Assembly: GCF_051251695.1 (NCBI RefSeq)
Contig: NZ_JBPOEU010000013.1
Span: forward strand, 1 to 64,000
Origin: Maritalea sp051251695
GTDB taxonomy: Bacteria; Pseudomonadota; Alphaproteobacteria; Rhizobiales; Devosiaceae
Length of the DNA stretch: 64,000 bases
Direction of reading: 5' to 3'
Below the pieces are notes generated by a model that saw nothing but the letters and a program-made list of their open reading frames with translations, was not told the DNA's origin and did no database searches. Position numbers and translations under genes: made by a program. Position 1 is the stretch's first letter, and each line of letters opens with the position of its first letter. Positions 44,035 through 52,956 of the stretch are shown in pieces.

Positions 44035-44954
44035 CCGAGAGCTCGTTTATTGGTGTGCAGCACAAATTCAGCGATTGTGCCCATTTCATCTGGCTGCTCA
44101 AATAAAGCGGGCGACCCTTCACCTTCAATTTCAAGCGAGATCGCATCTGGCCTGCGGGTTAGCATATGTTGGTACACATCGGCACGTAACAAGTCAGTGT
44201 TGCGTGTACGCATGAGCAGCATCGGCGTTTGGGCAAGGCTGTCAAATAACGCCCAATTGGCGGTCAGCACGTCATCATTATCAAACGCATCAAGACGCTC
44301 CAATAGACGCCAGTCAAAGCGCGGCTCAAGCCGCTTTTTCTTTTTGTTCCATATGTGTGTGCGTCCGGCAATGCTGTCCAACTTGCCGCTTCCCAGCGCC
44401 GGATAATCCACACCGATTATACGACGAAGAGCGGCAATTGCTTCGTCCTCATTTCGGATTTTTGATAGAAACTTCAAGTTGTTGCGCAACCTTACCAAGC
44501 CCTGGGCACTGATGAGCGCCCCCGCGTCGCATAGTATCGTGCCTGCAATAATGCCTGGTGCTTTTGGACCAAGTGCCATGATCACATTGCCACCATGTGC
44601 TTGGCCAAACCAGATCGCGCGATGAACGTTCAATATCTTGCAAAGTTCTGCCATATCAACGGCGTCGTCTAGCGTCGAATATTCTTCAGATTTGGGTGCA
44701 ATTTGTGACTTGCCACGGCCAATCAGATCAACGCGAATGATTGGCCACTTAGATCGGGCAAACTCTGAGAACTTGTCGGCAAAAGCAAAGAAGTCCGACA
44801 TGTTGCGATGATAGCCTGCAATGCAAATGATGGGCAACTTTGATTTGTCGTCAAAGTCTCCGCTGGTGCGCACGGCCAATTGCCGTGCGCCGGATCGCAC
44901 GCTGATCATTCTTAGTTCGCTGCGTTCTTGGCGAATGCTTTGTTCAAGATCCAT
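44028..44954 (-). CDS. Alpha/beta-hydrolase fold protein lacking the catalytic serine
   Basis: This 308-residue protein has the alpha/beta-hydrolase fold, including ICIAGYHRNMSDFFAFADKF, IIRVDLIGRGKS and the nucleophile-elbow region AIWFGQAHGGNVIM. The elbow normally reads GxSxGG, but here the nucleophile position is A119 (codon GCA at 44598-44600). It may be a pseudoenzyme that binds a ligand or a partner. The rest of the core, including a late Asp/His-containing segment, is not clearly catalytic. It converges on the HhH-protein gene and starts 57 bases from the next gene. Confidence 0.8.
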   Translation of the reverse strand: MDLEQSIRQERSELRMISVRSGARQLAVRTSGDFDDKSKLPIICIAGYHRNMSDFFAFADKFSEFARSKWPIIRVDLIGRGKSQIAPKSEEYSTLDDAVDMAELCKILNVHRAIWFGQAHGGNVIMALGPKAPGIIAGTILCDAGALISAQGLVRLRNNLKFLSKIRNEDEAIAALRRIIGVDYPALGSGKLDSIAGRTHIWNKKKKRLEPRFDWRLLERLDAFDNDDVLTANWALFDSLAQTPMLLMRTRNTDLLRADVYQHMLTRRPDAISLEIEGEGSPALFEQPDEMGTIAEFVLHTNKRALGK

Positions 44955-45011
44955 AATGATCGCTATACCAAGTCCACGTAATATTGAACAGCGCGAACAC
45001 CAAAACTAGTC

Positions 45012-47060
45012 TCAATAAATACTACGTAAGAATTTCGCCATTTGAAGGCGATTGTCGCCTAAGCGAAGTTTATAAATTTGGTAGTTTCCAAGCACCTTTT
45101 GAACGTAGCCGCGTGTTTCGGTAAACGGAATAAGCTCAATCCAAACGACCGGGTCAATCGACGGGCTGCGTGGATCACCATAGGCTTTGAGCCATTTGTT
45201 CACATTGCCGGCGCCCGCATTATATGCGGCTGCGGCCAACACTAATGACCCATCATAGCGTTTTAGCTGCGCCTTTAAATATGTTGAACCGAGCAAGGCA
45301 TTGTAAGATGGATCAGTTGTGAGCTTTGATTTCGAATAAGAAATCCCAAGCTTTCCAGCTGTTTCCTTCGCGGTGCCAGGCATCAATTGCATCAACCCGC
45401 GCGCGCCTGCATGGCTTATCGCTGTTCGGTTGAACTTACTTTCTTGCCGGGCAATTGCATATACAGCAGCATTGTCGACATCGGCCAATTTATGGCGAGG
45501 GAGACCGTCCTTAGGGAATGCAAACAGGTCCAGACCGACGCCTCTGCTGTTTGCGACATCTGACATCAAAATGGCCAGGTCATGTGCTTCAATATCTTGG
45601 GCCAGTCGTGCGGCCAGCAACATTTCGCCAGCTTCTTTTACTTGATAGATTAAACGACGGGTGAGGGGGCGCGCAAAACTATACGTCTTGTTTGCACCAA
45701 ACAAACGAATGGCACGAACAATTTCACGCTGGTTGAACACTGCTTCGTTTTGCTGCCAGCTGGGCATGCCGCGTAATCCAACTGTTTTTTTGCCCAATCG
45801 AACCATGGCCAATTGACCATAATAATATTGGTTGAACTTTGCAGCTTGTTGGAAGTGCGCGTTCGACTGCGATGTTTGTCCCATTTTAGCATAGGCGCGG
45901 CCAAGCCAATATTGCGCTTTCGAAGCGCTTGTGGCGATGGTTGACATGCTTGCCATTTTTTTAAAGTGCTTCACGGCGGTTGGCGCATCGCCCAAAAACG
46001 ACAACGCAATCCATCCAGCATGGAAATTAGAGTCAACCAATCTGCCTTCCGGGCCATTCGTGTATCCAGCTGCTGCCTGGTAGGCGATTGCTGGTTTGTT
46101 ATAGGCAAGCAGTTTGCGCGTGAGGGTTCGCCGTTCATACCACCACAAATGGGCTTCTGGCAGTGCGCCTGATGCTTTGTTAAGCTCTTTTACGGCTGCG
46201 CTAATTGCGCCATTGTCGCTTAAACGTTGCGCATTCGCATAAAAATATAGCGGGTGATTGCGATAACTGGGATCGACACGGTCCAACAAGGAAACCGCGT
46301 TCTTTTGCTTACGCGAAACGGCAATGCGGGCAACAACTAAACTGCGTTGTGCTGATGATAAGCGATTCATGATGCGCTCAGCACCACGCGCTCTGTCGTG
46401 CATCAACAAGCGCTGCGTGCGCTTCCAATGGTCGTCTCTTGTTAATTGGCGGCTGTAGCGCGCCAAAAGGTCAGCTTCAACAGCCCTCGTTAAAAAGTTG
46501 TTGGTCCAAACGGATTTAATAATCCGACCTGCACGTTCAACCTGCCCATCTTTGGCGTAAGCGTCGGCAAGAGCAATTTGCGCGGTAAGGGTATAGGGCA
46601 TTGCGCCACCCAATAGCGAAATAGCTGTCTGTTTGTCTTGCTTAGATTTCGTCAGCGATTGTTCTATGCGGGTCTTAAATGTCTTTGTGCTGGCAAAATG
46701 GGGCGCATCTGCCTGAAACCGCAATACGGTGTTGTGATCGATTGCGCCATTGCCAAAATAAATACTGGCCCACTGAATGGTACGTCGTTCAACATTATCG
46801 GCAATTGCTCGCGCTGCGCTGTAGGCGTCAACATAATTGCCGCGTTCCAACGCGCTCAAGGCGTTCTGAAACCGCTGGCTGCCCTTCACCGAAGCTGTTG
46901 ATGTGGCGGTGGCGCTAATTGAACTCGTGACCGTGTTGTCAATTTTTTGCTGAGCGAACGCGTTAGAACTCAGCGTGAGCAATGTTCCCAAGCTGATGCC
47001 AGCCAAGATTTTAGCAAGAAACGCGTTTTTGTTACGAAATATTGGGCGGTCCATAATCAT
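45012..47060 (-). CDS. Soluble lytic transglycosylase (Slt70-like)
   Basis: This 682-residue periplasmic enzyme has a signal peptide (about residues 12-37, KILAGISLGTLLTLSSNAFA) and a long helical superhelix (about 50-500). A C-terminal SLT domain contains the catalytic glutamate in ARQESKFNRTAISHAGARGLMQLMPGTA and the AAAYNAGAGNV and FTETRGYVQKVL motifs. It cleaves peptidoglycan glycan strands to form 1,6-anhydro-MurNAc ends. It is larger than most Slt proteins because of the expanded helical part. It is divergent from dapA. Confidence 0.93.
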   Translation of the reverse strand: MIMDRPIFRNKNAFLAKILAGISLGTLLTLSSNAFAQQKIDNTVTSSISATATSTASVKGSQRFQNALSALERGNYVDAYSAARAIADNVERRTIQWASIYFGNGAIDHNTVLRFQADAPHFASTKTFKTRIEQSLTKSKQDKQTAISLLGGAMPYTLTAQIALADAYAKDGQVERAGRIIKSVWTNNFLTRAVEADLLARYSRQLTRDDHWKRTQRLLMHDRARGAERIMNRLSSAQRSLVVARIAVSRKQKNAVSLLDRVDPSYRNHPLYFYANAQRLSDNGAISAAVKELNKASGALPEAHLWWYERRTLTRKLLAYNKPAIAYQAAAGYTNGPEGRLVDSNFHAGWIALSFLGDAPTAVKHFKKMASMSTIATSASKAQYWLGRAYAKMGQTSQSNAHFQQAAKFNQYYYGQLAMVRLGKKTVGLRGMPSWQQNEAVFNQREIVRAIRLFGANKTYSFARPLTRRLIYQVKEAGEMLLAARLAQDIEAHDLAILMSDVANSRGVGLDLFAFPKDGLPRHKLADVDNAAVYAIARQESKFNRTAISHAGARGLMQLMPGTAKETAGKLGISYSKSKLTTDPSYNALLGSTYLKAQLKRYDGSLVLAAAAYNAGAGNVNKWLKAYGDPRSPSIDPVVWIELIPFTETRGYVQKVLGNYQIYKLRLGDNRLQMAKFLRSIY

Positions 47061-47283
47061 TATTTAGATCCGTTTGATGTACGCAAAACAAAATTCAACA
47101 ATTGTGCGACCCCCATCGCACAATCTCGGAAATCATAATTCATTAAGGTGAATGATCGGTTTAGAAGCATGTAAAAACGCACCAAATTTGGATTTGTCGA
47201 CTTGCGGCCATATTCAACTGCGATTATGTTCGTTAACTCCGGCACATTCAGGTTCAAATTGCGGAAATTATTTGACCTTTTGG

Positions 47284-47299
47284 TGACAACATGTTGTCA
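47284..47299. promoter_or_regulatory. Perfect 16-base palindrome upstream of dapA
   Basis: TGACAACATGTTGTCA is a perfect dyad. It lies 37 bases before the dapA start and just downstream of a TTGACC box (47272-47277), so it overlaps the expected promoter spacer and -10 region. This is the expected place for a dimeric repressor. The regulator is unknown. Confidence 0.6.
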
Positions 47300-47336
47300 A
47301 CAGTGCCTATTGATTTGAGTGAGAAGGGAAATGACG

Positions 47337-48212
47337 ATGTTTCGTGGTTCTATTACAGCGTTGATCACGCCATTTCGCGATGGTGTAGTTGATGAGCCTG
47401 CATTTTCCCGTTTCGTAGACTGGCAAATAGAGGAGGGCACCAATGGTCTTGTACCTATGGGTACAACCGGTGAGTCCCCTACTGTTAGCCATGCCGAACA
47501 CGAGCGGGTAATTGAGATCTGTGTTGAAACCACAAACAAACGGGTGCCGGTGATTGCCGGTGCCGGGTCCAATTCCACTAAAGAGGCCATCGGATTCGCA
47601 AAATTTGCTCAAAAAGTAGGTGCAGACGCTATTCTAACTGTGTCGCCCTATTACAATAAGCCAAATCAAGATGGCTTGTTCGCGCATTTCGCTGCGATTG
47701 CCAATTCCACCGACTTGCCGGTTTTTCTCTACAACATTCCAGGCCGCTCAATCGTCGATATCTCTATTGATACGATGGTACGCTTGCGCAAAGAGTGTCC
47801 AAATATTGTTGGTGTCAAAGACGCAACAGCAGATATGGCGCGGGCATCTTTGCAGCGCCATTATTTGGATGACAATTTCATTCAATTGACCGGAGATGAT
47901 CTCTCAGCGCTCGGTTTTATGGCGCATGGTGGGCAAGGCTGCATTTCGGTTACGTCAAATGTTGCCCCAAAGCTGTGCAATGAGATGCAAGAAGCCTGTT
48001 TAAGCGGCGATTTTGCTAAAGCATTATCGGTGCAAGACAAATTGGCACCACTGCACTCGGCTCTATTCAAAGATCCGAACCCAGTGCCCGTGAAGTATGT
48101 CGCATCACGTCTAGGGCTTTGCGAGCCGGACGTTAGGCTTCCTTTGGTATCGATTTCTGACAGCACGAGAGCTGAAGTCGATGCAGCGCTAGAACATGCG
48201 GGTTTAATATAG
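47337..48212 (+). CDS. dapA: 4-Hydroxy-tetrahydrodipicolinate synthase
   Basis: This 291-residue cytosolic enzyme condenses pyruvate with aspartate semialdehyde in the lysine and diaminopimelate pathway. The N-terminal FRGSITALITPFRDG, the GTTGESPTVSHAEH substrate motif and the YNIPGRSIVDIS block are canonical. The catalytic lysine lies in NIVGVKDAT, and GDDLSALGFMAHGGQGCISV is also present. The ATG at 47337 is chosen because AGAAGGG lies about 8 bases upstream; an ATG at 47331 is equally frame-compatible. smpB follows 5 bases after the stop. Confidence 0.97.
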   Translation: MFRGSITALITPFRDGVVDEPAFSRFVDWQIEEGTNGLVPMGTTGESPTVSHAEHERVIEICVETTNKRVPVIAGAGSNSTKEAIGFAKFAQKVGADAILTVSPYYNKPNQDGLFAHFAAIANSTDLPVFLYNIPGRSIVDISIDTMVRLRKECPNIVGVKDATADMARASLQRHYLDDNFIQLTGDDLSALGFMAHGGQGCISVTSNVAPKLCNEMQEACLSGDFAKALSVQDKLAPLHSALFKDPNPVPVKYVASRLGLCEPDVRLPLVSISDSTRAEVDAALEHAGLI

Positions 48213-48217
48213 CCCAA

Positions 48218-48700
48218 ATGGCGCCGAAAAAGAAAAAAGACAAAGCAATATCGGGTCTGGTGGCGGAAAACCGTCGGGCTCGTTATGACTATGAAATCCT
48301 TGATACAATCGAAGCCGGGATCATGTTGCAAGGCACCGAAGTTAAGTCACTTCGCAATGGCAAAGCACAAATCACGGAAAGCTATGCCACACCAGAAAAC
48401 GGTGAGATTTGGCTGATCAACGCCCATATTCCAGAATATCTGCAAGCAAACCGCTACAATCACCATGAGCGCCGCAAGCGGAAACTTCTTTTGTCGAAAA
48501 AAGAAATGAACCGCCTCATGGGTGCCGTTGAAAGAAACGGCAACACCATTGTTCCTCTAAAACTCTATTTCAACGATCGTGGAATGGCGAAGCTATTGAT
48601 CGCCCTGGCCAAAGGCAAACAGTCCCACGACAAACGCCAAACAGAGCGAGATCGCGACTGGGCGCGTCAAAAGTCACGCGTGATGAAAGATCACGGCTAA
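48218..48700 (+). CDS. smpB: SsrA-binding protein
   Basis: This 160-residue protein binds tmRNA and brings it to stalled ribosomes for trans-translation. Canonical segments are visible: ENRRARYDYEILDTIEAGIM, LQGTEVKSLRNGKAQITESY, WLINAHIPEY and the basic C-terminal tail (RQTERDRDWARQKSRVMKDHG) that enters the decoding centre. It follows dapA, a common arrangement in Hyphomicrobiales. The stop is only 6 bases from the stop of the convergent uracil-DNA glycosylase gene. Confidence 0.97.
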   Translation: MAPKKKKDKAISGLVAENRRARYDYEILDTIEAGIMLQGTEVKSLRNGKAQITESYATPENGEIWLINAHIPEYLQANRYNHHERRKRKLLLSKKEMNRLMGAVERNGNTIVPLKLYFNDRGMAKLLIALAKGKQSHDKRQTERDRDWARQKSRVMKDHG

Positions 48701-48706
48701 GCCGCT

Positions 48707-49345
48707 CTAACCGTCAATAATTTGCCTAGCCCGTGCAAAAATGTCCTCAAACATTTCTTCAGTAAGCACCTTCGTGTTCGTATTGTATCGAGAGCAGTGA
48801 TAGCTATCGATGAGCAAAGAGCCGTTCGGCAGACGATGTTCATTGCCGTGACCAAAGGGATGGTCTTTTTTCTTCACGCCAAAAACGGTCAAAAACGAAT
48901 TGTGGGCAATGCCCCCAAGCGCAACCACAATTTGAACAGAACTGTTTTGCTCAATTGTTGCCTCAAGGAATGGGCGGCAATTACTGATTTCTGCGCCAAT
49001 TGGTTTGTTTTCCGGTGGAACACAGCGCACGGCATTGACGATTATCGCATCAACTAGCTTTAAACCATCATCAGATGATTGGCCGTACTCGCCCTGCGCG
49101 AAGCCGAATTTTACCAGTGTTTGATACAATAAATCACCGGCCCAATCGCCCGTGAAGGGGCGTCCCGTTCGGTTTGCGCCGCGTAAACCGGGCGCGAGAC
49201 CGACAATCATCAGATTTGGTGCGGGCGCACTCCAATTGGGAACTGGCCCATTGTGCCAGTCCGGAAATTTCTCGCGCGCGCCATTGCGAAACTGAACGAG
49301 CCGCGGGCACAATTGGCAATCCAAAGGCGGGTTGGTTTCAGTCAA
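48707..49345 (-). CDS. Family 5 uracil-DNA glycosylase (UdgB-like)
   Basis: This protein is about 212 residues from the TTG at 49345; upstream TTG/GTG codons (49423, 49396) would overlap the NYN gene. The motif GLAPGLRGANRTGRPFTGD is that of family 5 UDGs. Cysteines near the N-terminus (CQLCPRL) and further on (CVPPENKPIGAEISNC) are placed to bind the [4Fe-4S] cluster. The C-terminal DSYHCSRYNTNTK replaces the HPSPLN motif, as in UdgB. Such enzymes remove uracil, hypoxanthine or xanthine from DNA. The start is the weakest part of this call. Confidence 0.85.
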   Translation of the reverse strand: MTETNPPLDCQLCPRLVQFRNGAREKFPDWHNGPVPNWSAPAPNLMIVGLAPGLRGANRTGRPFTGDWAGDLLYQTLVKFGFAQGEYGQSSDDGLKLVDAIIVNAVRCVPPENKPIGAEISNCRPFLEATIEQNSSVQIVVALGGIAHNSFLTVFGVKKKDHPFGHGNEHRLPNGSLLIDSYHCSRYNTNTKVLTEEMFEDIFARARQIIDG

Positions 49346-49358
49346 AGGAGTTAGAGAC

Positions 49359-49913
49359 CTATTTATCTGGCGTTTTTGCGCTCTCAGCTGGGTCACGACC
49401 AACTGACTTAGCAAGATCTGCAATATCCATGAAATAATCAGCCTGACGACGTAAGTCGTCCGAAATCATGGGAGATGCAGTTGCTTTTGTGGAAACTACA
49501 GTCACCTTTTTACCGCGCTTTTGTAGCGCTGCAACAAGGGCCGTAAAATCGCCATCGCCAGAGAACAAAACAAGATGATCATAATGATCAGACAAATCGA
49601 GAGCATCGATTGTAATTTCGATGTCCATATTGCCTTTAATCTTGCGGCGTCCCTGAAAGTCCACAAATTCTTTTGCGGGCTTGGTGACAACTGTGTAACC
49701 GTTATAATCCAACCAGTCGATAAGGGGGCGAATGGAGGAGTATTCTTGGTCTTCCACAAGCGCGGTATAATAATACGCGCGCAACAAATATGCTTGGCTT
49801 TGGAATTCAGCCAACATACGACGATAATCTAATTCTGCGCCCAATGCCTTTGCAGTAGCATATAGATTGGCACCGTCCATAAATAGGACAATTTTTTCAC
49901 TCGGATCAAACAT
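49359..49913 (-). CDS. NYN domain (LabA-like) nuclease
   Basis: This 184-residue protein has the PIN-like NYN fold. The acidic site is FMDGANLYATAKALG, followed by KGNMDIEITIDALDLSDHYDHLVLFSGDGDF and further Asp residues placed for metal binding. Members are predicted or shown to cleave RNA; the LabA/DUF88 group is the closest match. It is transcribed toward the glycosylase gene and could be cotranscribed with it. The start MFDPSEKIVLFMDG is well placed. Confidence 0.85.
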   Translation of the reverse strand: MFDPSEKIVLFMDGANLYATAKALGAELDYRRMLAEFQSQAYLLRAYYYTALVEDQEYSSIRPLIDWLDYNGYTVVTKPAKEFVDFQGRRKIKGNMDIEITIDALDLSDHYDHLVLFSGDGDFTALVAALQKRGKKVTVVSTKATASPMISDDLRRQADYFMDIADLAKSVGRDPAESAKTPDK

Positions 49914-50190
49914 TCAGCAAATTTGCCTTACTCTACGTCAACAAGCAATTATGGCTTGTTATTTTTGACATAATATTACGATATGACTCAGTATTATGCC
50001 TATAATTTCGCGATTAATAGCATTTTTGCCACACAAATCACATTACTTTGGTTCAACCGAGTTAATAAATCAAAAAACACGAATATGTCGATGATTAATA
50101 TTCGAACAATGCGGGGTAAATTTGGACCTTGTAAAAAGCTTGTACCTGTTGTAAGCACGGCGACCTATACTTAGTTTTGGAGAAGTCACT

Positions 50191-50562
50191 TTGGCACGCG
50201 TCACAGTTGAAGATTGCATCGAAAAAATTCCAAACCGTTTTGAGCTTGTCCTTTTGGCATCTCATCGCGCACGTTTGATCTCATCCGGTTCGCAAATTAC
50301 GGTTAGCCGTGACAATGACAAAAACCCGGTTGTCTCGCTTCGCGAAATCGGCGACGGCACAATTTCTGCTGGTGACCTAAAAGAAGACTTGATCCATTCT
50401 CTTCAAAAATATGTGGAAGTTGATGAGCCGGAAGCAGACACTGCTCCGCTTATCGAAAGCCGCACAGATAGCGACGAGGGTATGGTCTTTGATACAATGA
50501 GTGAAGAAGAGCTTCTTCGCGGTATCGAAGGTTTGGCGCCCCCAGAACGGCGCGACGATTAG
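50191..50562 (+). CDS. rpoZ: RNA polymerase omega subunit
   Basis: This 123-residue subunit helps assemble RNA polymerase. The N-terminal MARVTVEDCIEKIPNRFELV, then LASHRARLISSG and the NPVVSLREI region, are canonical; the tail is extended and acidic, as usual in alphaproteobacteria. It starts with TTG at 50191, supported by GGAGAAG 6 bases upstream. It precedes the Rel gene, the conserved alphaproteobacterial order, and has its own terminator. This may allow separate control of the two. Confidence 0.96.
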   Translation: MARVTVEDCIEKIPNRFELVLLASHRARLISSGSQITVSRDNDKNPVVSLREIGDGTISAGDLKEDLIHSLQKYVEVDEPEADTAPLIESRTDSDEGMVFDTMSEEELLRGIEGLAPPERRDD

Positions 50563-50596
50563 TCTTGCATCGCAGGGCTACAAACCGTTAGATTTT

Positions 50597-50622
50597 AAGG
50601 CGTCGGTTTCGACGCCTTTTTT
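50597..50622 (+). terminator. Intrinsic terminator between rpoZ and rel
   Basis: AAGGCGTCG and CGACGCCTT form a perfect 9-bp stem with a GTTT loop, followed by TTTT. It suggests that the large operon beginning with rel has its own promoter, or receives only read-through from rpoZ. Confidence 0.9.
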
Positions 50623-50667
50623 ATGCACTAAGTTCAACCAAATTTTTGCGGAGCAGCGCTAAAAGCC

Positions 50668-52956
50668 ATGATGCGTCAATATGAGCTTGTCGAGCTCGTG
50701 CAAGCTTACAACCCCAAAGCTGATGAAGCCTTGTTAAACAAGGCTTATGTCTATGGCATGCGCAAGCATGGCGCACAAACCCGTGCATCCGGTGATCCCT
50801 ATTTCGCGCATCCCTTGGAGGTTGCAGCGATCCTCACCGAATTGCATTTGGACGATGCCACAATTGCAGTGGCGCTTTTGCACGACACAATTGAGGACAC
50901 GGACGCAACACGGGCTGAAATTGATCAACTCTTTGGCTCTGAGATTGGGGCGATTGTTGAAGGTCTCACCAAGATCGATCGACTAAATCTGACATCGCGC
51001 GAAGAGGCGCAAGCCGAAAACCTTCGAAAACTGCTGCTGGCGATCTCCGAAGATGTGCGGGTGTTGTTGGTTAAACTGGCGGATCGCTTACACAATATGC
51101 GCACGCTCGGGTTTGTGCCAGAACACAAGCGTAAACGCATAGCTCAAGAAACAATGGAAATTTATGCGCCTTTGGCAGGGCGTATGGGGATGCAAGATTT
51201 GCGGTCAGAGTTGGAAGATCTTTCCTTTAAGACCCTGCACCCAGAGCATCATGCTGCCATTTCTGAGCGTTTGGCTGACTACGAAGAAGAAAACAGACAA
51301 GTTGTAGATGAAATTCGCATGGAGTTGGCCGCGCGATTCGTTGAAGAGGGCATACTTGCCGACGTTACAACACGGTTGAAAGCACCATTTTCGATTTTTA
51401 AGAAAATGGAGCGCAAGTCCATTGGTCTGGAACAACTATCTGATATTATCGGTTTTCGCGTGGTGGTTGATGATGTCGCTAAATGTTATCAGGCACTTGG
51501 CGTTGTCCACACCACATGGTCGGTCGTTCCCGGACGATTTAAAGACTACATTTCCACACCCAAACAAAATGACTATCGCTCAATCCACACAACCATTGTT
51601 GGGCCGCGACGCCAACGGGTTGAGTTGCAATTGCGCACCAGGGAAATGCACCGAATTGCAGAGCTCGGCATTGCCGCCCACGCCCTTTATAAAGAAGGCA
51701 TCTCGGGCGATATGGGGCGACTTGAGCAAGAGAGCCGGGCATATGGATGGCTGCGGTCAACAATTGCGCACCTTACCGAAGGGGAAAATCCGCAAGAATT
51801 TTTGGAGCACACCAAGCTTGAACTGTTTCAGGATCAGGTCTTTTGCTTCACACCCAACGGGCGTCTGATCGCCTTGCCGCGCGGCGCGTCATCCATCGAT
51901 TTCGCCTACGCAGTGCATACCGATATCGGCGACACCTGCGTTGGCTGCAAGGTCAATGGCACAATTATGCCGTTGAACACCCAATTGCGTAACGGTGATG
52001 AAGTCGAAATCGTCCGTGACCCCGAGCACAGCCCGCCACCCAATTGGGAAAATATTGCCATAACGGGGAAAGCCCGTGCTGCAATACGACGCTCCCTGCG
52101 CAACGCATCGCAAGAGCGCGCACATTCGTTAGGGCAACAAATTTATGAAGCAATTTTGGAGCGCGAGACAATTGTTCTTGATGTAAAAGAGAGCAAATTG
52201 TTGTTGTCAGCCCTTAATTTAGCTTCGCAGCGTCAATTGTTTATTGCATTGGGTGAAGCAACGCTGTCCGGGGACGATCTCGTTCGGCAGATGGACACAA
52301 TAAGAGGCGCGGAGAAGGGCAAGAAACGCAAGCCGATGGGGCTGCGTGTTGGCACATCAGCTGACGGATGGTTTTCTCTCGCCCAAGGGCCTGGATTTAA
52401 GTTCCGAGTGCCCGGAGGGCAAAATGTGCCTGAAAGTGTCTCGCGGACATTTTCCAGCTTGGACTTTACAACTCCAGTAAAAAAGGCTGCTGAAGGCATC
52501 GTGCCCGGAGATCGTCTAGTGGGCATATTACCTTCGGATGGCATCCTTACGATCTATCCAATAGGGTCTGAGGCATTGCCAGCTTATCACGATCAAAAAG
52601 TGCTTTGGATCGATGTCTTATGGGACATCGCGGACGATGACATGTCAACTTACAGCGCCATTCTAGCGATTCAATCAGTCAATAAACCGGGCATTTTGGC
52701 ACAAGTAACCTCATCAATTGCTGCAACGGGAGCCAACATCTCGAATTTACTTTCGCGTTCTGCGACGGTTGATTTCAACGAAATGTTGTTCCAATTGGAG
52801 TTGGTTGATATCACGCAGCTAAATGATGTCATTGCCACGCTCACACGTATTGTTGGTGTATCCAAAGTTGTTCGCGCCAGCGCCGCAGAAGCTGAAATTG
52901 TTGAGAACATGAGTGATCAATATCAACAATTGGAAATAGAGGAGAATAAGGGATGA
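50668..52956 (+). CDS. rel: Bifunctional (p)ppGpp synthetase/hydrolase (Rel/SpoT)
   Basis: This 762-residue protein makes and degrades (p)ppGpp. The HD hydrolase domain is intact (KAYVYGMRKHGAQTRASGDP, LLHDTIEDT, LADRLHNMRTLGF). The synthetase domain has the RFKDYISTPKQNDYRSIHT motif. A TGS domain (VFCFTPNGRLIALPRGASSI) and C-terminal ACT domain follow. Only one long RelA/SpoT enzyme is normal for alphaproteobacteria, so it should do both jobs. It overlaps pyrE by four bases and leads the operon pyrE-acpS-lepB-rnc-era-recO. Confidence 0.95.
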   Translation: MMRQYELVELVQAYNPKADEALLNKAYVYGMRKHGAQTRASGDPYFAHPLEVAAILTELHLDDATIAVALLHDTIEDTDATRAEIDQLFGSEIGAIVEGLTKIDRLNLTSREEAQAENLRKLLLAISEDVRVLLVKLADRLHNMRTLGFVPEHKRKRIAQETMEIYAPLAGRMGMQDLRSELEDLSFKTLHPEHHAAISERLADYEEENRQVVDEIRMELAARFVEEGILADVTTRLKAPFSIFKKMERKSIGLEQLSDIIGFRVVVDDVAKCYQALGVVHTTWSVVPGRFKDYISTPKQNDYRSIHTTIVGPRRQRVELQLRTREMHRIAELGIAAHALYKEGISGDMGRLEQESRAYGWLRSTIAHLTEGENPQEFLEHTKLELFQDQVFCFTPNGRLIALPRGASSIDFAYAVHTDIGDTCVGCKVNGTIMPLNTQLRNGDEVEIVRDPEHSPPPNWENIAITGKARAAIRRSLRNASQERAHSLGQQIYEAILERETIVLDVKESKLLLSALNLASQRQLFIALGEATLSGDDLVRQMDTIRGAEKGKKRKPMGLRVGTSADGWFSLAQGPGFKFRVPGGQNVPESVSRTFSSLDFTTPVKKAAEGIVPGDRLVGILPSDGILTIYPIGSEALPAYHDQKVLWIDVLWDIADDDMSTYSAILAIQSVNKPGILAQVTSSIAATGANISNLLSRSATVDFNEMLFQLELVDITQLNDVIATLTRIVGVSKVVRASAAEAEIVENMSDQYQQLEIEENKG

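Noticed and set aside
49983..50174. 63-codon open frame upstream of rpoZ
   Set aside because: No ribosome-binding site, no family resemblance and AT-rich spacer composition; it looks like promoter DNA.
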